A stretch of DNA of 64,000 bases, from contig NZ_JAUYRO010000053.1 in NCBI RefSeq assembly GCF_030696805.1, forward strand, positions 62,001-126,000, given 5' to 3'. The first letter of the stretch is position 1, and each line of letters starts with the position of its first letter. This stretch comes from Methyloversatilis sp. Lineage in GTDB: Bacteria; Pseudomonadota; Gammaproteobacteria; Burkholderiales; Rhodocyclaceae. Shown one piece after another: positions 30,895-40,629 of the stretch. The notes below the pieces were generated by a model that searched no databases, was not told the origin of the DNA, and saw only the letters and a list, made by a program, of their open reading frames with translations. A program made the translations under genes and the position numbers.

Positions 30895-31872
30895 ATGATT
30901 GCCTACATCATCCGCCGGCTGCTCTATGCCATTCCCATCCTGATCGGGGTGAACCTGATCACCTTCCTGCTGTTCTTCGTCGTCAATTCGCCCGACGACA
31001 TCGCACGCATGCAGCTGGGCGCGAAGCGGGTGACGCCGGAAGCGATTGAGAAGTGGAAGGCCGAGCGCGGCTATGACAAGCCGATGGTGTGGAATGCCGC
31101 CGCGCCGGGCGTGGCGAAGGCGACCGACACCATCCTGTTCGACAAGTCGGTGCGCATGTTCGCGCTCGATTTCGGCCGCGCCGACGACGGCCGCGACATC
31201 GCGCTCGAAATCAAGAGCCGCATGGGTCCCAGCCTCGCCATCGCGATTCCGACCTTCATCCTCGGGCTGTTCGTCACCGTCAGTTTCGCGCTGCTGCTGG
31301 TGTTCTTCCGCAACACCGCGCTCGATGTCGGCGGCGTCGTCCTTTGCGTGGCGGCGATGTCCATTTCCGGGCTGTTCTACATCATCGGCGGCCAGTATCT
31401 GGTCAGCAAGGTGTGGAATCTGGTGCCCATCTCCGGCTACAGCGGCGGGCTGGACGCAGGCAAGTTCCTCATCCTGCCGGTGCTGATCAGCGTGGTCGGC
31501 GGCATCGGCGCGTCGGCGCGCTGGTACCGCACGCTGTTTTTGGAAGAAATCAACAAGGACTACGTGCGCACGGCCCGGGCCAAGGGCCTGTCGGAACTGC
31601 GCGTGCTGTTCCGGCACGTGCTGAAGAACGCGATGATCCCCATCCTGACCGGCGTGGTGGTCGTCATTCCGCTGCTGTTCATGGGGTCGCTGTTGCTGGA
31701 AAGTTTCTTCGGCATTCCGGGGCTGGGCAGCTACACCATCGACGCCATCGGCTCGCAGGACTTTGCCGTGGTGCGCTCGATGGTGTTCATCGGCTCGGTG
31801 CTCTACATCATCGGTCTGCTGCTGACCGACATTTCCTACACGCTGGTCGATCCGCGGGTGAGGCTCAATTGA
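30895..31872 (+). CDS. Peptide ABC transporter permease (OppB-like)
   Basis: From ATG 30895 a 325-residue protein with six membrane helices. It begins MIAYIIRRLLYAIPILIGVN as in OppB/DppB proteins, and the EAA loop reads RTARAKGLSELRVLFRHVLKN. The C-terminus YTLVDPRVRLN is standard. It partners the next permease. An upstream in-frame part contains the palindrome and is not homologous, so I exclude it. Confidence 0.9.
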   Translation: MIAYIIRRLLYAIPILIGVNLITFLLFFVVNSPDDIARMQLGAKRVTPEAIEKWKAERGYDKPMVWNAAAPGVAKATDTILFDKSVRMFALDFGRADDGRDIALEIKSRMGPSLAIAIPTFILGLFVTVSFALLLVFFRNTALDVGGVVLCVAAMSISGLFYIIGGQYLVSKVWNLVPISGYSGGLDAGKFLILPVLISVVGGIGASARWYRTLFLEEINKDYVRTARAKGLSELRVLFRHVLKNAMIPILTGVVVVIPLLFMGSLLLESFFGIPGLGSYTIDAIGSQDFAVVRSMVFIGSVLYIIGLLLTDISYTLVDPRVRLN

Positions 31873-31920
31873 TGTCCCACTGTTCACTGCATTCGCTGCC
31901 CGCTGCGAGGTACGGCTGAC

Positions 31921-33369
31921 ATGGATTTCAAGCCGCTCCTCTTGTGGTCCGACATCCTGCTGTGGGCGATGGTCGCCGGCTGCGTGGCGCTCGCCTTTTA
32001 CTGCCGACGGCAAGATTACCTGCGCCGCGCCTGGCGGCGCGTGGGCGAGTCGGGCGTGGCGATGTCGTCCGCCACGATACTGGCCGCCTTCGTCAGCGTC
32101 GGCCTGCTCGATTCGCTGCACTACCAGCCGCGGCTGCCGGCGCAGGAGGGCAGTACCGAGGCGCAGTACGCGCCCGAGGTGCTGTCGGCGCTCGACGCGC
32201 TGGTCGCCGATCTGCGCCTCAACAAGGAAAAGACCTACTCAGCGCCGCTTGCCACGCATGCCTTCGCGAAGGAAACGATGGAGCGCGATGGCGTGCAGAC
32301 GCGCGACTACCCACGGCTGAAGTGGGGCGGTGCGCATCTCGAAGACGTGGCCGGGCGCGACAGTGATCTCGCGCGTCGCGCCGCAAGCGGCGCCTTCTAC
32401 GGACTGCTGCTCTGGGCGGCGGTCGTCGGCGTGGCCGTCGGCCTGATGGCACTTGCGCGCGGCGCCCCCTATGGCGCCACCTGTCGCACCGTGTGGCAAC
32501 CGGGCACCGCGGCAACCCGGCCCATCGCCTGGCGCGCGGTGTTCGCGACGCTGGCCGTGCTGAGCGTGATCGGCGGCATCACTGCGGCCTGGGCGGCTGG
32601 CTATCACGTGTTCGGCACCGACAAGGTCGGGCAGGACGTGCTCTATCTGTCGCTCAAATCGGTGCGCACCGCGCTGCTGATCGGCACGCTGACCACGCTG
32701 GTGACGCTGCCGCTGGCGGTCGCGCTGGGCCTGATCGCGGGTTTCCGCGGCGGCTGGTGGGACGACGCGATCCAGTACCTCTACACCGTGCTCAACTCCA
32801 TCCCCGGCGTGCTGCTGATTGCCGCCATGGTGCTGATGATGCAGGTCGTCATCGACACCCACCCCGAATGGTTCGAAACCGCCGCCGAACGCGCCGATGC
32901 CCGGCTGCTGGCGCTCTGTTTCATCCTTGGCCTGACGTCATGGACCGGCCTGTGCCGACTGCTGCGCGCCGAAACCCTGAAGCTGCGCGAACTTGACTAC
33001 GTGCAGGCAGCGCGTGCCTTCGGTGTCGGCGACGCGCGCATCATGGCGCGCCACATCCTTCCCAATCTGATGCACATCGTGCTGATCGCGCTGGTGATGG
33101 ATTTCTCCGGCCTGGTGCTGTCCGAAGCCGTGCTGTCCTACATCGGCATCGGCGTCGACAGTTCGATGAACAGCTTCGGCACGATGATCAATGCGGCGCG
33201 CCTCGAACTGTCGCGCGAGCCGGTCGTGTGGTGGTCGCTCGCCGCAGCCTTCGTTCTGATGCTGGCACTTGTGCTGGCCGCCAACCTGTTTGCCGATGCG
33301 GTGCGCGATGCGTTCGACCCGCGTTTCCAGTGGCGCGCACGGCGCGTCGTGAAGAAGGTGGCCGCATGA
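31921..33369 (+). CDS. Peptide ABC transporter permease (OppC-like) with N-terminal extension
   Basis: A 482-residue permease, about 180 residues longer than normal OppC. The extra N-terminus has one helix (LLWAMVAGCVALAFY), another hydrophobic stretch, a soluble part and a helix near residue 165. The standard core starts about residue 205 with GYHVFGTDKVGQDVLYL; its EAA loop reads QAARAFGVGDARIMARHILP. A larger-than-usual partner may match the enlarged binding protein. ATGA overlap with the ATPase gene shows translational coupling. Confidence 0.88.
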   Translation: MDFKPLLLWSDILLWAMVAGCVALAFYCRRQDYLRRAWRRVGESGVAMSSATILAAFVSVGLLDSLHYQPRLPAQEGSTEAQYAPEVLSALDALVADLRLNKEKTYSAPLATHAFAKETMERDGVQTRDYPRLKWGGAHLEDVAGRDSDLARRAASGAFYGLLLWAAVVGVAVGLMALARGAPYGATCRTVWQPGTAATRPIAWRAVFATLAVLSVIGGITAAWAAGYHVFGTDKVGQDVLYLSLKSVRTALLIGTLTTLVTLPLAVALGLIAGFRGGWWDDAIQYLYTVLNSIPGVLLIAAMVLMMQVVIDTHPEWFETAAERADARLLALCFILGLTSWTGLCRLLRAETLKLRELDYVQAARAFGVGDARIMARHILPNLMHIVLIALVMDFSGLVLSEAVLSYIGIGVDSSMNSFGTMINAARLELSREPVVWWSLAAAFVLMLALVLAANLFADAVRDAFDPRFQWRARRVVKKVAA

Positions 33370-35390
33370 GCGGACCGGACGTGAGACACGCGGTCGAGCC
33401 GCTGCTCGAGGTGCGCGGCCTGATCGCCGAGCTCGATACGCCGGCCGGCGTTGCGCGCGCGGTCGACGGCCTCGACTTCGAAGTGCGCGCCGGCGAAACC
33501 ATGGCGCTGCTGGGCGAATCCGGCTGTGGCAAATCGATGACTGCCGGTGCGCTGATGCGCCTGCTGCCCGACGTCGGCTACATCGCCGGCGGTTCCGTGA
33601 AGCTGGCCGGGCGCGAACTGACCACGCTGACCGAAGCGCAGATGCGCGAAAGCCGCGGCAGCGACATGGCGATGATCTTCCAGGAACCGGCGACCAGCCT
33701 GAACCCGGTGCTCACCGTGCTGCAGCAGATCGGCGAGGTGCTGGCCACCCATCGCGGCCTGCGTGGCGCACCGGCGCGCGCCCGGGCGCTCGAGCTGCTG
33801 AACGCGGTCGGCATTCCCGACGCGGCGCGCCGGCTCGACGAATACCCGTTCCAGTTTTCCGGCGGCATGAAGCAGCGCGTGATGATCGCCATGGCGCTGG
33901 CCGGCGAGCCGCGCCTGTTGATTGCCGACGAGCCGACCACCGCGCTCGACGTGACCATACAGGCGCAGGTGCTCGACCTGCTGGCACGGCTGCAGCGCGA
34001 GCGCGGCATGGCGGTGCTGCTGATCACGCACGACCTCGGCGTGGTGGCGCGCATGGCGCACCACATCGGCGTCATGTACGCCGGCCAGCTCATCGAACAG
34101 GCGCCGCGTGCCGCCTTCTTCACGCGGCCGGCGCATCCGTATTCGAAGCTGCTGTTCGATGCGCTGCCGGATGCCGCGCGCCACGGCCGCGGCGAACTGG
34201 CGACCATCCCCGGTTCGGTGCCGCCGCTGACCACCGCCTTCACCGGCTGCCGCTTCGCCGACCGCTGCCCGCAGGCCTGGTCGCGCTGCCATGACGAAGC
34301 GCCGGCCTGGCATGAGGCGGGCGAGGCGCAGCGTGTGCGCTGCCATCTGTACGACCCGGCGGAGGCGGCACGCGCTGTGCCGCTGGCGGCTGTGGCATCG
34401 CAGGTTGCGGCGGATGACCGCTTGCCAAGGGCGCAGGCACCTTTGCTGTCGGTGCGCGACCTGAAAGTGCATTTCCCGATCCGCCGCGGTGTGCTGCAGC
34501 GCGTGGTCGGTCAGGTGCGCGCGGTCGATGGCGTGTCGCTCGACATCCGCCCGGGTCGAACGCTGGCGCTGGTCGGTGAATCCGGCTGCGGCAAGACCAC
34601 GGTGGGCAAGGCCATCCTGCGGCTGATCGAACCGACCGATGGTTCGGTGAGCCTCGATGGCCAGGACGTCGGCAGCCTGTCGAGAAGCGCGCTGCGCAGC
34701 TTGCGCGCGCGCATGCAGATGGTGTTCCAGGACCCTTACGGCTCCTTGAACCCACGCATGCGGGTCGGCGAAATCATCGGTGAGGGCATGGGCGCGCTGC
34801 AGCAGGGCGGTGACGGCGTCGCGGTGGCGCGCCTGCTGGAACAGGTCGGCCTGCGCGCCGACATGGCCGATCGCTACCCGCACGAGTTTTCCGGCGGCCA
34901 GCGTCAGCGCATCGCCATCGCGCGCTCGCTGGCGGTGCAGCCCGCGCTGATCGTGTGCGACGAGCCCACATCGGCGCTCGACGTGTCCGTGCAGGCGCAG
35001 ATACTGAATCTGCTGGGCCGGCTGCAGCGCGACATGGGGCTGGCCTATCTGTTCATCACGCACAACATCGCGGTGGTCGAACACCTCGCGCACGATGTGG
35101 CGGTGATGTACCTCGGACGCATCGTCGAGATCGGCAGCGTTGACCAGGTGCTCGGCGCGCCGCGTCATCCCTACACGAAGGCGCTGCTGTCGGCGGTGCC
35201 GCGCGCCGACCTTGACGCGGCCACCCTGCCGCAGAAGCTGGCCGGCGACCTGCCCTCGCCGGCCGATCCGCCGTCAGGCTGCCATTTTCACCCGCGCTGC
35301 CCGCGCGCGCAGGCGCGCTGTGGCACCGATGCGCCGGTGCTCGAAGGTCGTGACGGACGTCAGGCCGTGGCGTGCTGGTTCGCGGACTGA
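33366..35390 (+). CDS. Double ABC ATPase for peptide import (OppD-OppF fusion)
   Basis: A 674-residue protein with two oligopeptide-type ATPases in one chain. The first has Walker A GESGCGKSMTAG, signature FSGGMKQRVMIAMAL and Walker B LLIADEPTTALDV; the second has GESGCGKTTVGKA, FSGGQRQRIAIARSL and LIVCDEPTSALDV. Each ends with a cysteine-rich motif (CRFADRCPQAWSRC and CHFHPRCPRAQARC) typical of OppD/OppF, probable iron-sulfur or metal sites. The fusion arrangement is known in YejF-like and related importers. It overlaps the permease gene by four bases. Confidence 0.93.
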   Translation: MSGPDVRHAVEPLLEVRGLIAELDTPAGVARAVDGLDFEVRAGETMALLGESGCGKSMTAGALMRLLPDVGYIAGGSVKLAGRELTTLTEAQMRESRGSDMAMIFQEPATSLNPVLTVLQQIGEVLATHRGLRGAPARARALELLNAVGIPDAARRLDEYPFQFSGGMKQRVMIAMALAGEPRLLIADEPTTALDVTIQAQVLDLLARLQRERGMAVLLITHDLGVVARMAHHIGVMYAGQLIEQAPRAAFFTRPAHPYSKLLFDALPDAARHGRGELATIPGSVPPLTTAFTGCRFADRCPQAWSRCHDEAPAWHEAGEAQRVRCHLYDPAEAARAVPLAAVASQVAADDRLPRAQAPLLSVRDLKVHFPIRRGVLQRVVGQVRAVDGVSLDIRPGRTLALVGESGCGKTTVGKAILRLIEPTDGSVSLDGQDVGSLSRSALRSLRARMQMVFQDPYGSLNPRMRVGEIIGEGMGALQQGGDGVAVARLLEQVGLRADMADRYPHEFSGGQRQRIAIARSLAVQPALIVCDEPTSALDVSVQAQILNLLGRLQRDMGLAYLFITHNIAVVEHLAHDVAVMYLGRIVEIGSVDQVLGAPRHPYTKALLSAVPRADLDAATLPQKLAGDLPSPADPPSGCHFHPRCPRAQARCGTDAPVLEGRDGRQAVACWFAD

Positions 35391-35697
35391 ACGCGGCTTG
35401 GCGGACTGCGCGGTGAAGATCGGCACGTGAGAGCCGTTTGGGAGCAGCCCTTCGAAAGCGGCCCTATTAGGAGCGGCCCGGTGGGAGCTACCCGGTGGGA
35501 GTGGCGTCCCCGCCGCGATCCGGGCGTCGATCAAAGACCATCATGGCACTCATCGCGGCGGGGACGCCGCTCCCACAAGTCGCCGCTCGCACCGGTCGCC
35601 GTTCAAGCACAGACACCAGTCAATCACGGCCTTCGCGAGATGTACCGCCTCGCGAGGCTGCTGCAGCCGTGAATCGCGCTTGTTGCAAGCCCGAACG
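35391..35697. other. Convergent intergenic region containing a REP element
   Basis: The gap between the ATPase gene and mltD, about 307 bases, is dominated by the palindrome at 35495-35576 plus single GTGGGAGC boxes. I see no gene or clear terminator. Confidence 0.6.
35495..35576. repeat. REP-like palindrome
   Basis: Arms of 25 bases at 35495-35519 (starting GTGGGAGTGGCGTCCCCGCC) and 35552-35576 pair with one G-T mismatch across a 32-base spacer. Same family as those at 9156, 21545, 24192 and 44641. Confidence 0.85.
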
Positions 35698-37200
35698 CTA
35701 TTTTCCCGTCGCTGATTTTCCAGCCGGAATCACCGTCTTCTTCCGGGCGGGCGGTGCGCTGACCTTCTTCTTCTGCACGCCCGGCTTCACGGCCTTGCTG
35801 CCGGAGGCGGGCGTGACCGGCACGTTCACCCAGCGACCGTTGCGCTTGACGCGCTTGTATTTCGGCTTGTCGACGCCCAGGCGCGGCGCTTCTTCGGCGT
35901 TGCCGCCGTCCAGCGACAGGCTGCTGTTCTCGTCCGGCACCAGCAGCGTGCTGCCCGGGCCGATGCGCACGGTCGGTGACAGTCCGTTGAAACGGCGCAG
36001 CCGCCATTCGCTGACGCCGAAGCGTCGGATTACCGTGGCCAGCGTTTCCTTCGGCCCGAGCGTGTAGGTACGCCAGGGCGCGCCGGCGGTCGGTGCGGCG
36101 TCGGGGTTGCGGTTGTCCAGATTCGCCATGAAGGTATCGACCGCGTGCGCCGGCAGCACCAGTTGCGCGCCGCCCTTGCCGGTGCGGATGACCGGCCGCT
36201 TGTGCTGCGGGTTGAGCGCCTTGATTTCGGCCACCGGTACGTCGGCCAGCCGGGCAGCCGTGGCGAGGTCCATCGACGGCGCTTCGGCCACCTGGGCGAA
36301 ATAGGGCTTGTTTGCGACCGATTCAAGTTCGATGCCGAACAGTTCGGGCTGCGCGATGATGTTCTTCAGCGCCTGCAGCTTGGGGACGTAGTGCCGCGTT
36401 TCGGCCGGCATGTTCAGCGAGGCGTAGTCGCTCGGCAACCCGGCCGCCTGGTTGCGCAACACGGCGCGCCCGACCGCGCCTTCGCCCCAATTGTAAGAGG
36501 CCAGCGCCAGATGCCAGTCGCCGTGCATTTCGTAGATTTTCTGCAGGTATTCGAGCGCCGCCTGGGTCGACGCGACGATGTCGCGCCGGTCGTCGCGCTG
36601 TGCGTTCTGTTCGAGACCGTACATCTTGCCGGTGGACGGGATGAACTGCCACAGACCGGACGCCTTGGCCACCGACAGTGCCTCCGGGTTGTACGCGCTC
36701 TCCACCATAGGCAGCAGTGCCAGTTCGGTCGGCAGGCCGCGCTTTTCGATCTCTTCGACGATGTGGAACATGTAGCGCCGGCCCCGCTCGGACATGCGTC
36801 GGAAGTAGTCGGGGCGGTTCAGATACCAGGCCTGGTGCTCGGCGACCAGCGGGTGGTCGAGGTCGGCCATGCCGAAGCCCTTGCGGATGCGCTCCCACAG
36901 GTCATCCGGCGGCAGCGTGAGGTCGACCGGTTTGATTTCGTCTTCCGGTGCGCGGACGATTTCGGTCGGTTCCGGGAAGGGGATGGGTTCCGCCTTGCCG
37001 GGTTTGATCCCCGGCGTGCGGCTGGTGTCACCCGGTTTTTTCGTCACACGGCTGCGTTCCGGCGTGCTGACGGATGACCGGGCAACGGGCGCGTCGCCGG
37101 TATTCTCGCTGACCACGCCGGTGGCCGCACAGCCGGCGAGCAGCAGGCCCGACAGCAGGATTGCGGCGCGGCGCAGGAGGGAATCGATGAAAAGCGGCAT
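35698..37200 (-). CDS. mltD: Membrane-bound lytic murein transglycosylase D (MltD-like)
   Basis: A 500-residue lipoprotein (LLSGLLLAGC). It cleaves the MurNAc-GlcNAc bond of peptidoglycan with formation of 1,6-anhydro ends. The SLT domain has the catalytic Glu in ALLPMVESAYNPEAL, then SGLWQFIPSTGKMYGLE and LALASYNWGEGAVGRAV. A LysM-like module (YTLGPKETLATVIRRFGVSE) follows. The C-terminus is lysine- and proline-rich. E. coli MltD normally has two LysM modules; I see one clear copy here. Confidence 0.9.
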   Translation of the reverse strand: MPLFIDSLLRRAAILLSGLLLAGCAATGVVSENTGDAPVARSSVSTPERSRVTKKPGDTSRTPGIKPGKAEPIPFPEPTEIVRAPEDEIKPVDLTLPPDDLWERIRKGFGMADLDHPLVAEHQAWYLNRPDYFRRMSERGRRYMFHIVEEIEKRGLPTELALLPMVESAYNPEALSVAKASGLWQFIPSTGKMYGLEQNAQRDDRRDIVASTQAALEYLQKIYEMHGDWHLALASYNWGEGAVGRAVLRNQAAGLPSDYASLNMPAETRHYVPKLQALKNIIAQPELFGIELESVANKPYFAQVAEAPSMDLATAARLADVPVAEIKALNPQHKRPVIRTGKGGAQLVLPAHAVDTFMANLDNRNPDAAPTAGAPWRTYTLGPKETLATVIRRFGVSEWRLRRFNGLSPTVRIGPGSTLLVPDENSSLSLDGGNAEEAPRLGVDKPKYKRVKRNGRWVNVPVTPASGSKAVKPGVQKKKVSAPPARKKTVIPAGKSATGK

Positions 37201-37391
37201 TGCTGCGAAAGAGCCAAACTCCGAATGCTAGCCACCCGGAGCATGCAGCGTCAAACCTGATTGCGGACGCTGCCGGCGTTGAAGAACCGAAGAAGAGACC
37301 GGAGACGGACCGCATGGGCAGCGCTTAGTTTCGTTTCGTCAGACACCCGCACGCGCGGCGCGGACGTGGCTTATCATGCGAAAAAAAGGGT

Positions 37392-38354
37392 ATGTCCATG
37401 AAAGCGCTGATCATTGAAGATTCCCAGACGGGGCTCGCCGTCATCAGTCAGCATCTCGAACGGATGGGCATTCTGCCCATTGCGGCGACCGACGGAGAAG
37501 CCGGCATTGCGGCTTTCCGTGAACACAATCCGGACATCGTGCTGCTCGACGTGGTGCTGCCGGGCATCGACGGCTACGAGGTCGCGCGACGCATCCGCGC
37601 CATCGAGCAGTCGGGCGAATGGACACCCATCCTCTTCCTGACCGCTCGTACCGCCGACACCGATCTGGTGCAGGGAATTACCGCCGGCGGAGATGATTAC
37701 CTGTTCAAGCCGGTCAGCGAAGTCGTCCTTGCGGCCAAGGTGCGCGCCATGCAGCGCATCCTGCAGATGCGTTATTCGCTGGTGGTGCTGACACGCAAGC
37801 TCGATGCCGCCAACCAGGAACTGACCCGGCTGAGTTCGCTTGACGGGCTGACCGGGTTGGCCAACCGCCGCCAGCTCGACGAAACCATCATGCGTGAATG
37901 GCGCCGCGCGGCGCGCTACAAGCGACCGATCGCGCTGGCGCTGGTCGATGTGGACAATTTCAAGCAGTACAACGATACCTACGGTCACATCGCCGGCGAC
38001 GAATGCCTTAAAAGCGTTGCCAATGCATTGCTCGCGGTGTCGCGCCGACCGAGTGATCTGGTGGCGCGCTATGGCGGCGAGGAATTCGCGCTGGTGCTGC
38101 CGGAAACCGATCTGGGCGGAGCACAACGGGTCGGCGAGGGGCTATGCGACTCGATACGCGCGCTCGGCATCGAACATCGTGCCGTGCCGGGCGGCAAGCT
38201 GACCATCAGCGTCGGCGTCGCCAGCACGACACCCGGGCAGGACAGCGGTGGCCCGCAGAGCCTGCTTGCAGAAGCTGATTTCGCGCTCTATTCCGCGAAG
38301 ACTGGCGGACGCGATCGCGTCGGCTTCAAGGTGCCGGAAGTCGCCGTGGAGTGA
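37392..38354 (+). CDS. Response regulator with diguanylate cyclase output (REC-GGDEF)
   Basis: A 320-residue PleD-like protein. The receiver domain has acidic residues 9-10, phosphoacceptor Asp53 (LLDVVLPGIDG) and Lys106 (FKP). A short coiled-coil linker (about 128-148) leads to the GGDEF domain, with active site GGEEF at 228-232 and an inhibitory I-site RPSD at 219-222, the proper five residues upstream. It should make c-di-GMP when phosphorylated and be feedback inhibited. No partner kinase is adjacent. Confidence 0.93.
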   Translation: MSMKALIIEDSQTGLAVISQHLERMGILPIAATDGEAGIAAFREHNPDIVLLDVVLPGIDGYEVARRIRAIEQSGEWTPILFLTARTADTDLVQGITAGGDDYLFKPVSEVVLAAKVRAMQRILQMRYSLVVLTRKLDAANQELTRLSSLDGLTGLANRRQLDETIMREWRRAARYKRPIALALVDVDNFKQYNDTYGHIAGDECLKSVANALLAVSRRPSDLVARYGGEEFALVLPETDLGGAQRVGEGLCDSIRALGIEHRAVPGGKLTISVGVASTTPGQDSGGPQSLLAEADFALYSAKTGGRDRVGFKVPEVAVE

Positions 38355-38550
38355 TCCGGGGCCTTGTACGCATGTACGAGCACCCTGCGCATCCCGGTAT
38401 TGAGGCTCACGCTGAGCTGTCGCCAACGCACCGGCAACGTCACCGGAAGGAACTCTTTGAAAAATGTGTCGAAACTTGACGCTGAAGAGGTGGTTGCCGA
38501 TCGCAGGGGCTGCTACCTTTCAACGCGTGCCGTCTTCACGGAGTTGAGCC

Positions 38551-40488
38551 ATGGACATCACCGGCCTGAACCGAGCCGTGCCGTCGCCGCGCCATCACAA
38601 CGCCCCGCGTTTCGGATTGGCTGCGGCCCTGTGCGTGTGCGGCGTTGCAGCGTGGGCGCCAGCGACGGCGCAGACGATCGTGTCCGCAGGTCAGCAGATC
38701 GATCGGTACGGAGCCGTCGATCTGGGTGTGCTGTCGATGCAGGGCGGTACGATCATTTTTCGGGACGGCTTTCAGGGACCGTCAACCGCCACGAACGCCG
38801 TGCTCGGCAATGGCTGGATTGCTGCTTCCGGTTACTCGGCTCGACTTGAGTTTTACGGAACAACCCGGCTCCAGGGCGCAAGTTACGGCGCTTCGTTTCC
38901 GTCTGACGGCATGCACATCGCTGCCAGTGACTCGGAGAGCGTGTTTCCGCTCGATGCGATCAACAAGGGAGAGCTCTTCCAGACCGCCAACGGTCAATTG
39001 GTTCTCGGTGGCGGTGCGCGTTTCGTCAATGACGTCTACTCGACCTTCTGGATCCAGAACGATCTGGGCATGGTTCGAAGTTCCGTGCTCGCGCGGTCGT
39101 CCTTTGTCAATCGTAGCGGCTCCGTGATCAAGGCGTCCGGTACCGGCACAAGTGTCTTCGCGCTACCCGTGGTGCATGACTTCGGAAAGTTCGAGGTGTG
39201 GTCAGGCTCCCTGCATCTGGCAGCGGGCGGTTTTCATGACAACGCCTCTTTCTATGCGGATACGTTTGGCGGTTCTGCTCAGTACGGTATCTCCTTCTCT
39301 GGCTCTCACGTCTTCACCGGCTTCATGACCACCGAGACCGGTGGTCTGTCGCTGACCGAGCGCAGCCGCATCGCCTTGATGCGGGGCGGACGCTTTGATC
39401 TGGCGGAGTGGCAGCAACGGGCGAATGTTCTTGTCGCAGGCTTTCAAAGCCGCCTCGAAATCGGGCCCGACGCGACCCTTCACAACACGGGTTCTTTAGT
39501 GACGGCGAACAGCGGTGCGGTGCTGGCGGTCGGTGCAGGGACGTCGCCTGTCGCCCCGGGCCGCGGCCTTCTGATCAACGAAGGGTCCTTCTCGGGTGTG
39601 CTGCTGGGCAGCCGCGAGTCCGGCGCCTGTTCCAACGATCGATACGGCGATACCTGCGTGGTCAACGTCCGCAACGAACGGGGCAGCGAACTGACGTTTC
39701 TTCCGGTGCCGGAAGACGACCCGCTTTTTCCTGATAATGCCTCCGATTACAACGCCGTCGGCGTCTTCGAGAACGCTGGTCGGGTGCGCATCCCTGGAAT
39801 CGTCGAACCTCTAAACGGCATAGCGACCGTGGTGGACGCCGACACCTTCATTCAGGATCGGCAGGGCGTGGCCACGCTGTTCAACACGCCGGAACTGGTT
39901 ATCGACCCGGATGGAGAACTGCGCGTTGGCAGCTTCAGGCAGATCGAGGGTGACACGGTGGTCAATGGCAGGCTGACCGGGAATCAGATCGAATTCCTCG
40001 GCGGCACGCTCAGCGGCACCGGGACAATCGGTTATGGCTCCGGCGGTTTCAACGGCCAGATCTCGACGGGTGCCGTCGCCATCGGGCCGGGCAACTCGCC
40101 CGGCATCCTCACCATCGACGGCAACCTGGATGCGAACGGCACGATTTTCGACATCGAAATCGGCGGTCGCCTGGCGGGCATCGAACATGACCAGCTGGTC
40201 GTACTGGGTCAGGCGAATCTGCTGGACAGCATCGTGAACCTGCGCTTCATCGATGGCTTCATTCCGGATCAGGGCGACGTGTTCGAATGGCTGGTCGCTG
40301 ACCCGCCATTCGTCGGTCTGGCGCCGGTGACCGTCAATGTCTTCAGCGACCTGGCCGTCATCCAGGGCGAAACCGACGGCCGCAGGTTCTATGTCAATGC
40401 CGTCACTGCGGTGCCGCTGCCGCCTGCCGTTTGGCTGTATGGAGCGGGGTTTCTGATGGTCGGTTACCTGGCCCGGCGCAGACGATGA
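38551..40488 (+). CDS. Large exported beta-rich protein with PEP-CTERM-like tail
   Basis: A 645-residue exported protein. The N-terminus is long before the hydrophobic signal (FGLAAALCVCGVAAWAPATA). The body is rich in Gly/Ser/Asn, with repeated beta-helix-like strands (LEIGPDATLHNTGSLVTANS), as in adhesin/filamentous-type surface proteins. It ends VPLPPAVWLYGAGFLMVGYL + ARRRR, the VPLPPA variant of PEP-CTERM. Two regions (TINNNG-type) resemble autotransporter-associated repeats (NSPGILTIDGNL). Function unknown, likely surface or matrix protein. Confidence 0.8.
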   Translation: MDITGLNRAVPSPRHHNAPRFGLAAALCVCGVAAWAPATAQTIVSAGQQIDRYGAVDLGVLSMQGGTIIFRDGFQGPSTATNAVLGNGWIAASGYSARLEFYGTTRLQGASYGASFPSDGMHIAASDSESVFPLDAINKGELFQTANGQLVLGGGARFVNDVYSTFWIQNDLGMVRSSVLARSSFVNRSGSVIKASGTGTSVFALPVVHDFGKFEVWSGSLHLAAGGFHDNASFYADTFGGSAQYGISFSGSHVFTGFMTTETGGLSLTERSRIALMRGGRFDLAEWQQRANVLVAGFQSRLEIGPDATLHNTGSLVTANSGAVLAVGAGTSPVAPGRGLLINEGSFSGVLLGSRESGACSNDRYGDTCVVNVRNERGSELTFLPVPEDDPLFPDNASDYNAVGVFENAGRVRIPGIVEPLNGIATVVDADTFIQDRQGVATLFNTPELVIDPDGELRVGSFRQIEGDTVVNGRLTGNQIEFLGGTLSGTGTIGYGSGGFNGQISTGAVAIGPGNSPGILTIDGNLDANGTIFDIEIGGRLAGIEHDQLVVLGQANLLDSIVNLRFIDGFIPDQGDVFEWLVADPPFVGLAPVTVNVFSDLAVIQGETDGRRFYVNAVTAVPLPPAVWLYGAGFLMVGYLARRRR

Positions 40489-40629
40489 TCGTTGCCTGAG
40501 ATGACCTGATCCATTCGAGCAAGCGGTTTTTCGCGTCGAGGACAGTGACCTGCCTGGCCACTCTTCAGTCTGGACAGGACACAGCTCGGTTAGCGGAACT
40601 TCGGACCCGGTTTGACGGTTCCGCGCGCG

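Noticed and set aside
33138-35168. A 676-residue minus-strand frame opposite the double ATPase
   Set aside because: Shadow frame; the plus-strand gene is an undoubted ABC ATPase.
38364-38384. TTGTACGCATGTACGA direct repeat after the diguanylate cyclase gene
   Set aside because: TGTACG repeats recall CarH-type sites, but there is no light-linked gene nearby and the match is short; probably chance.
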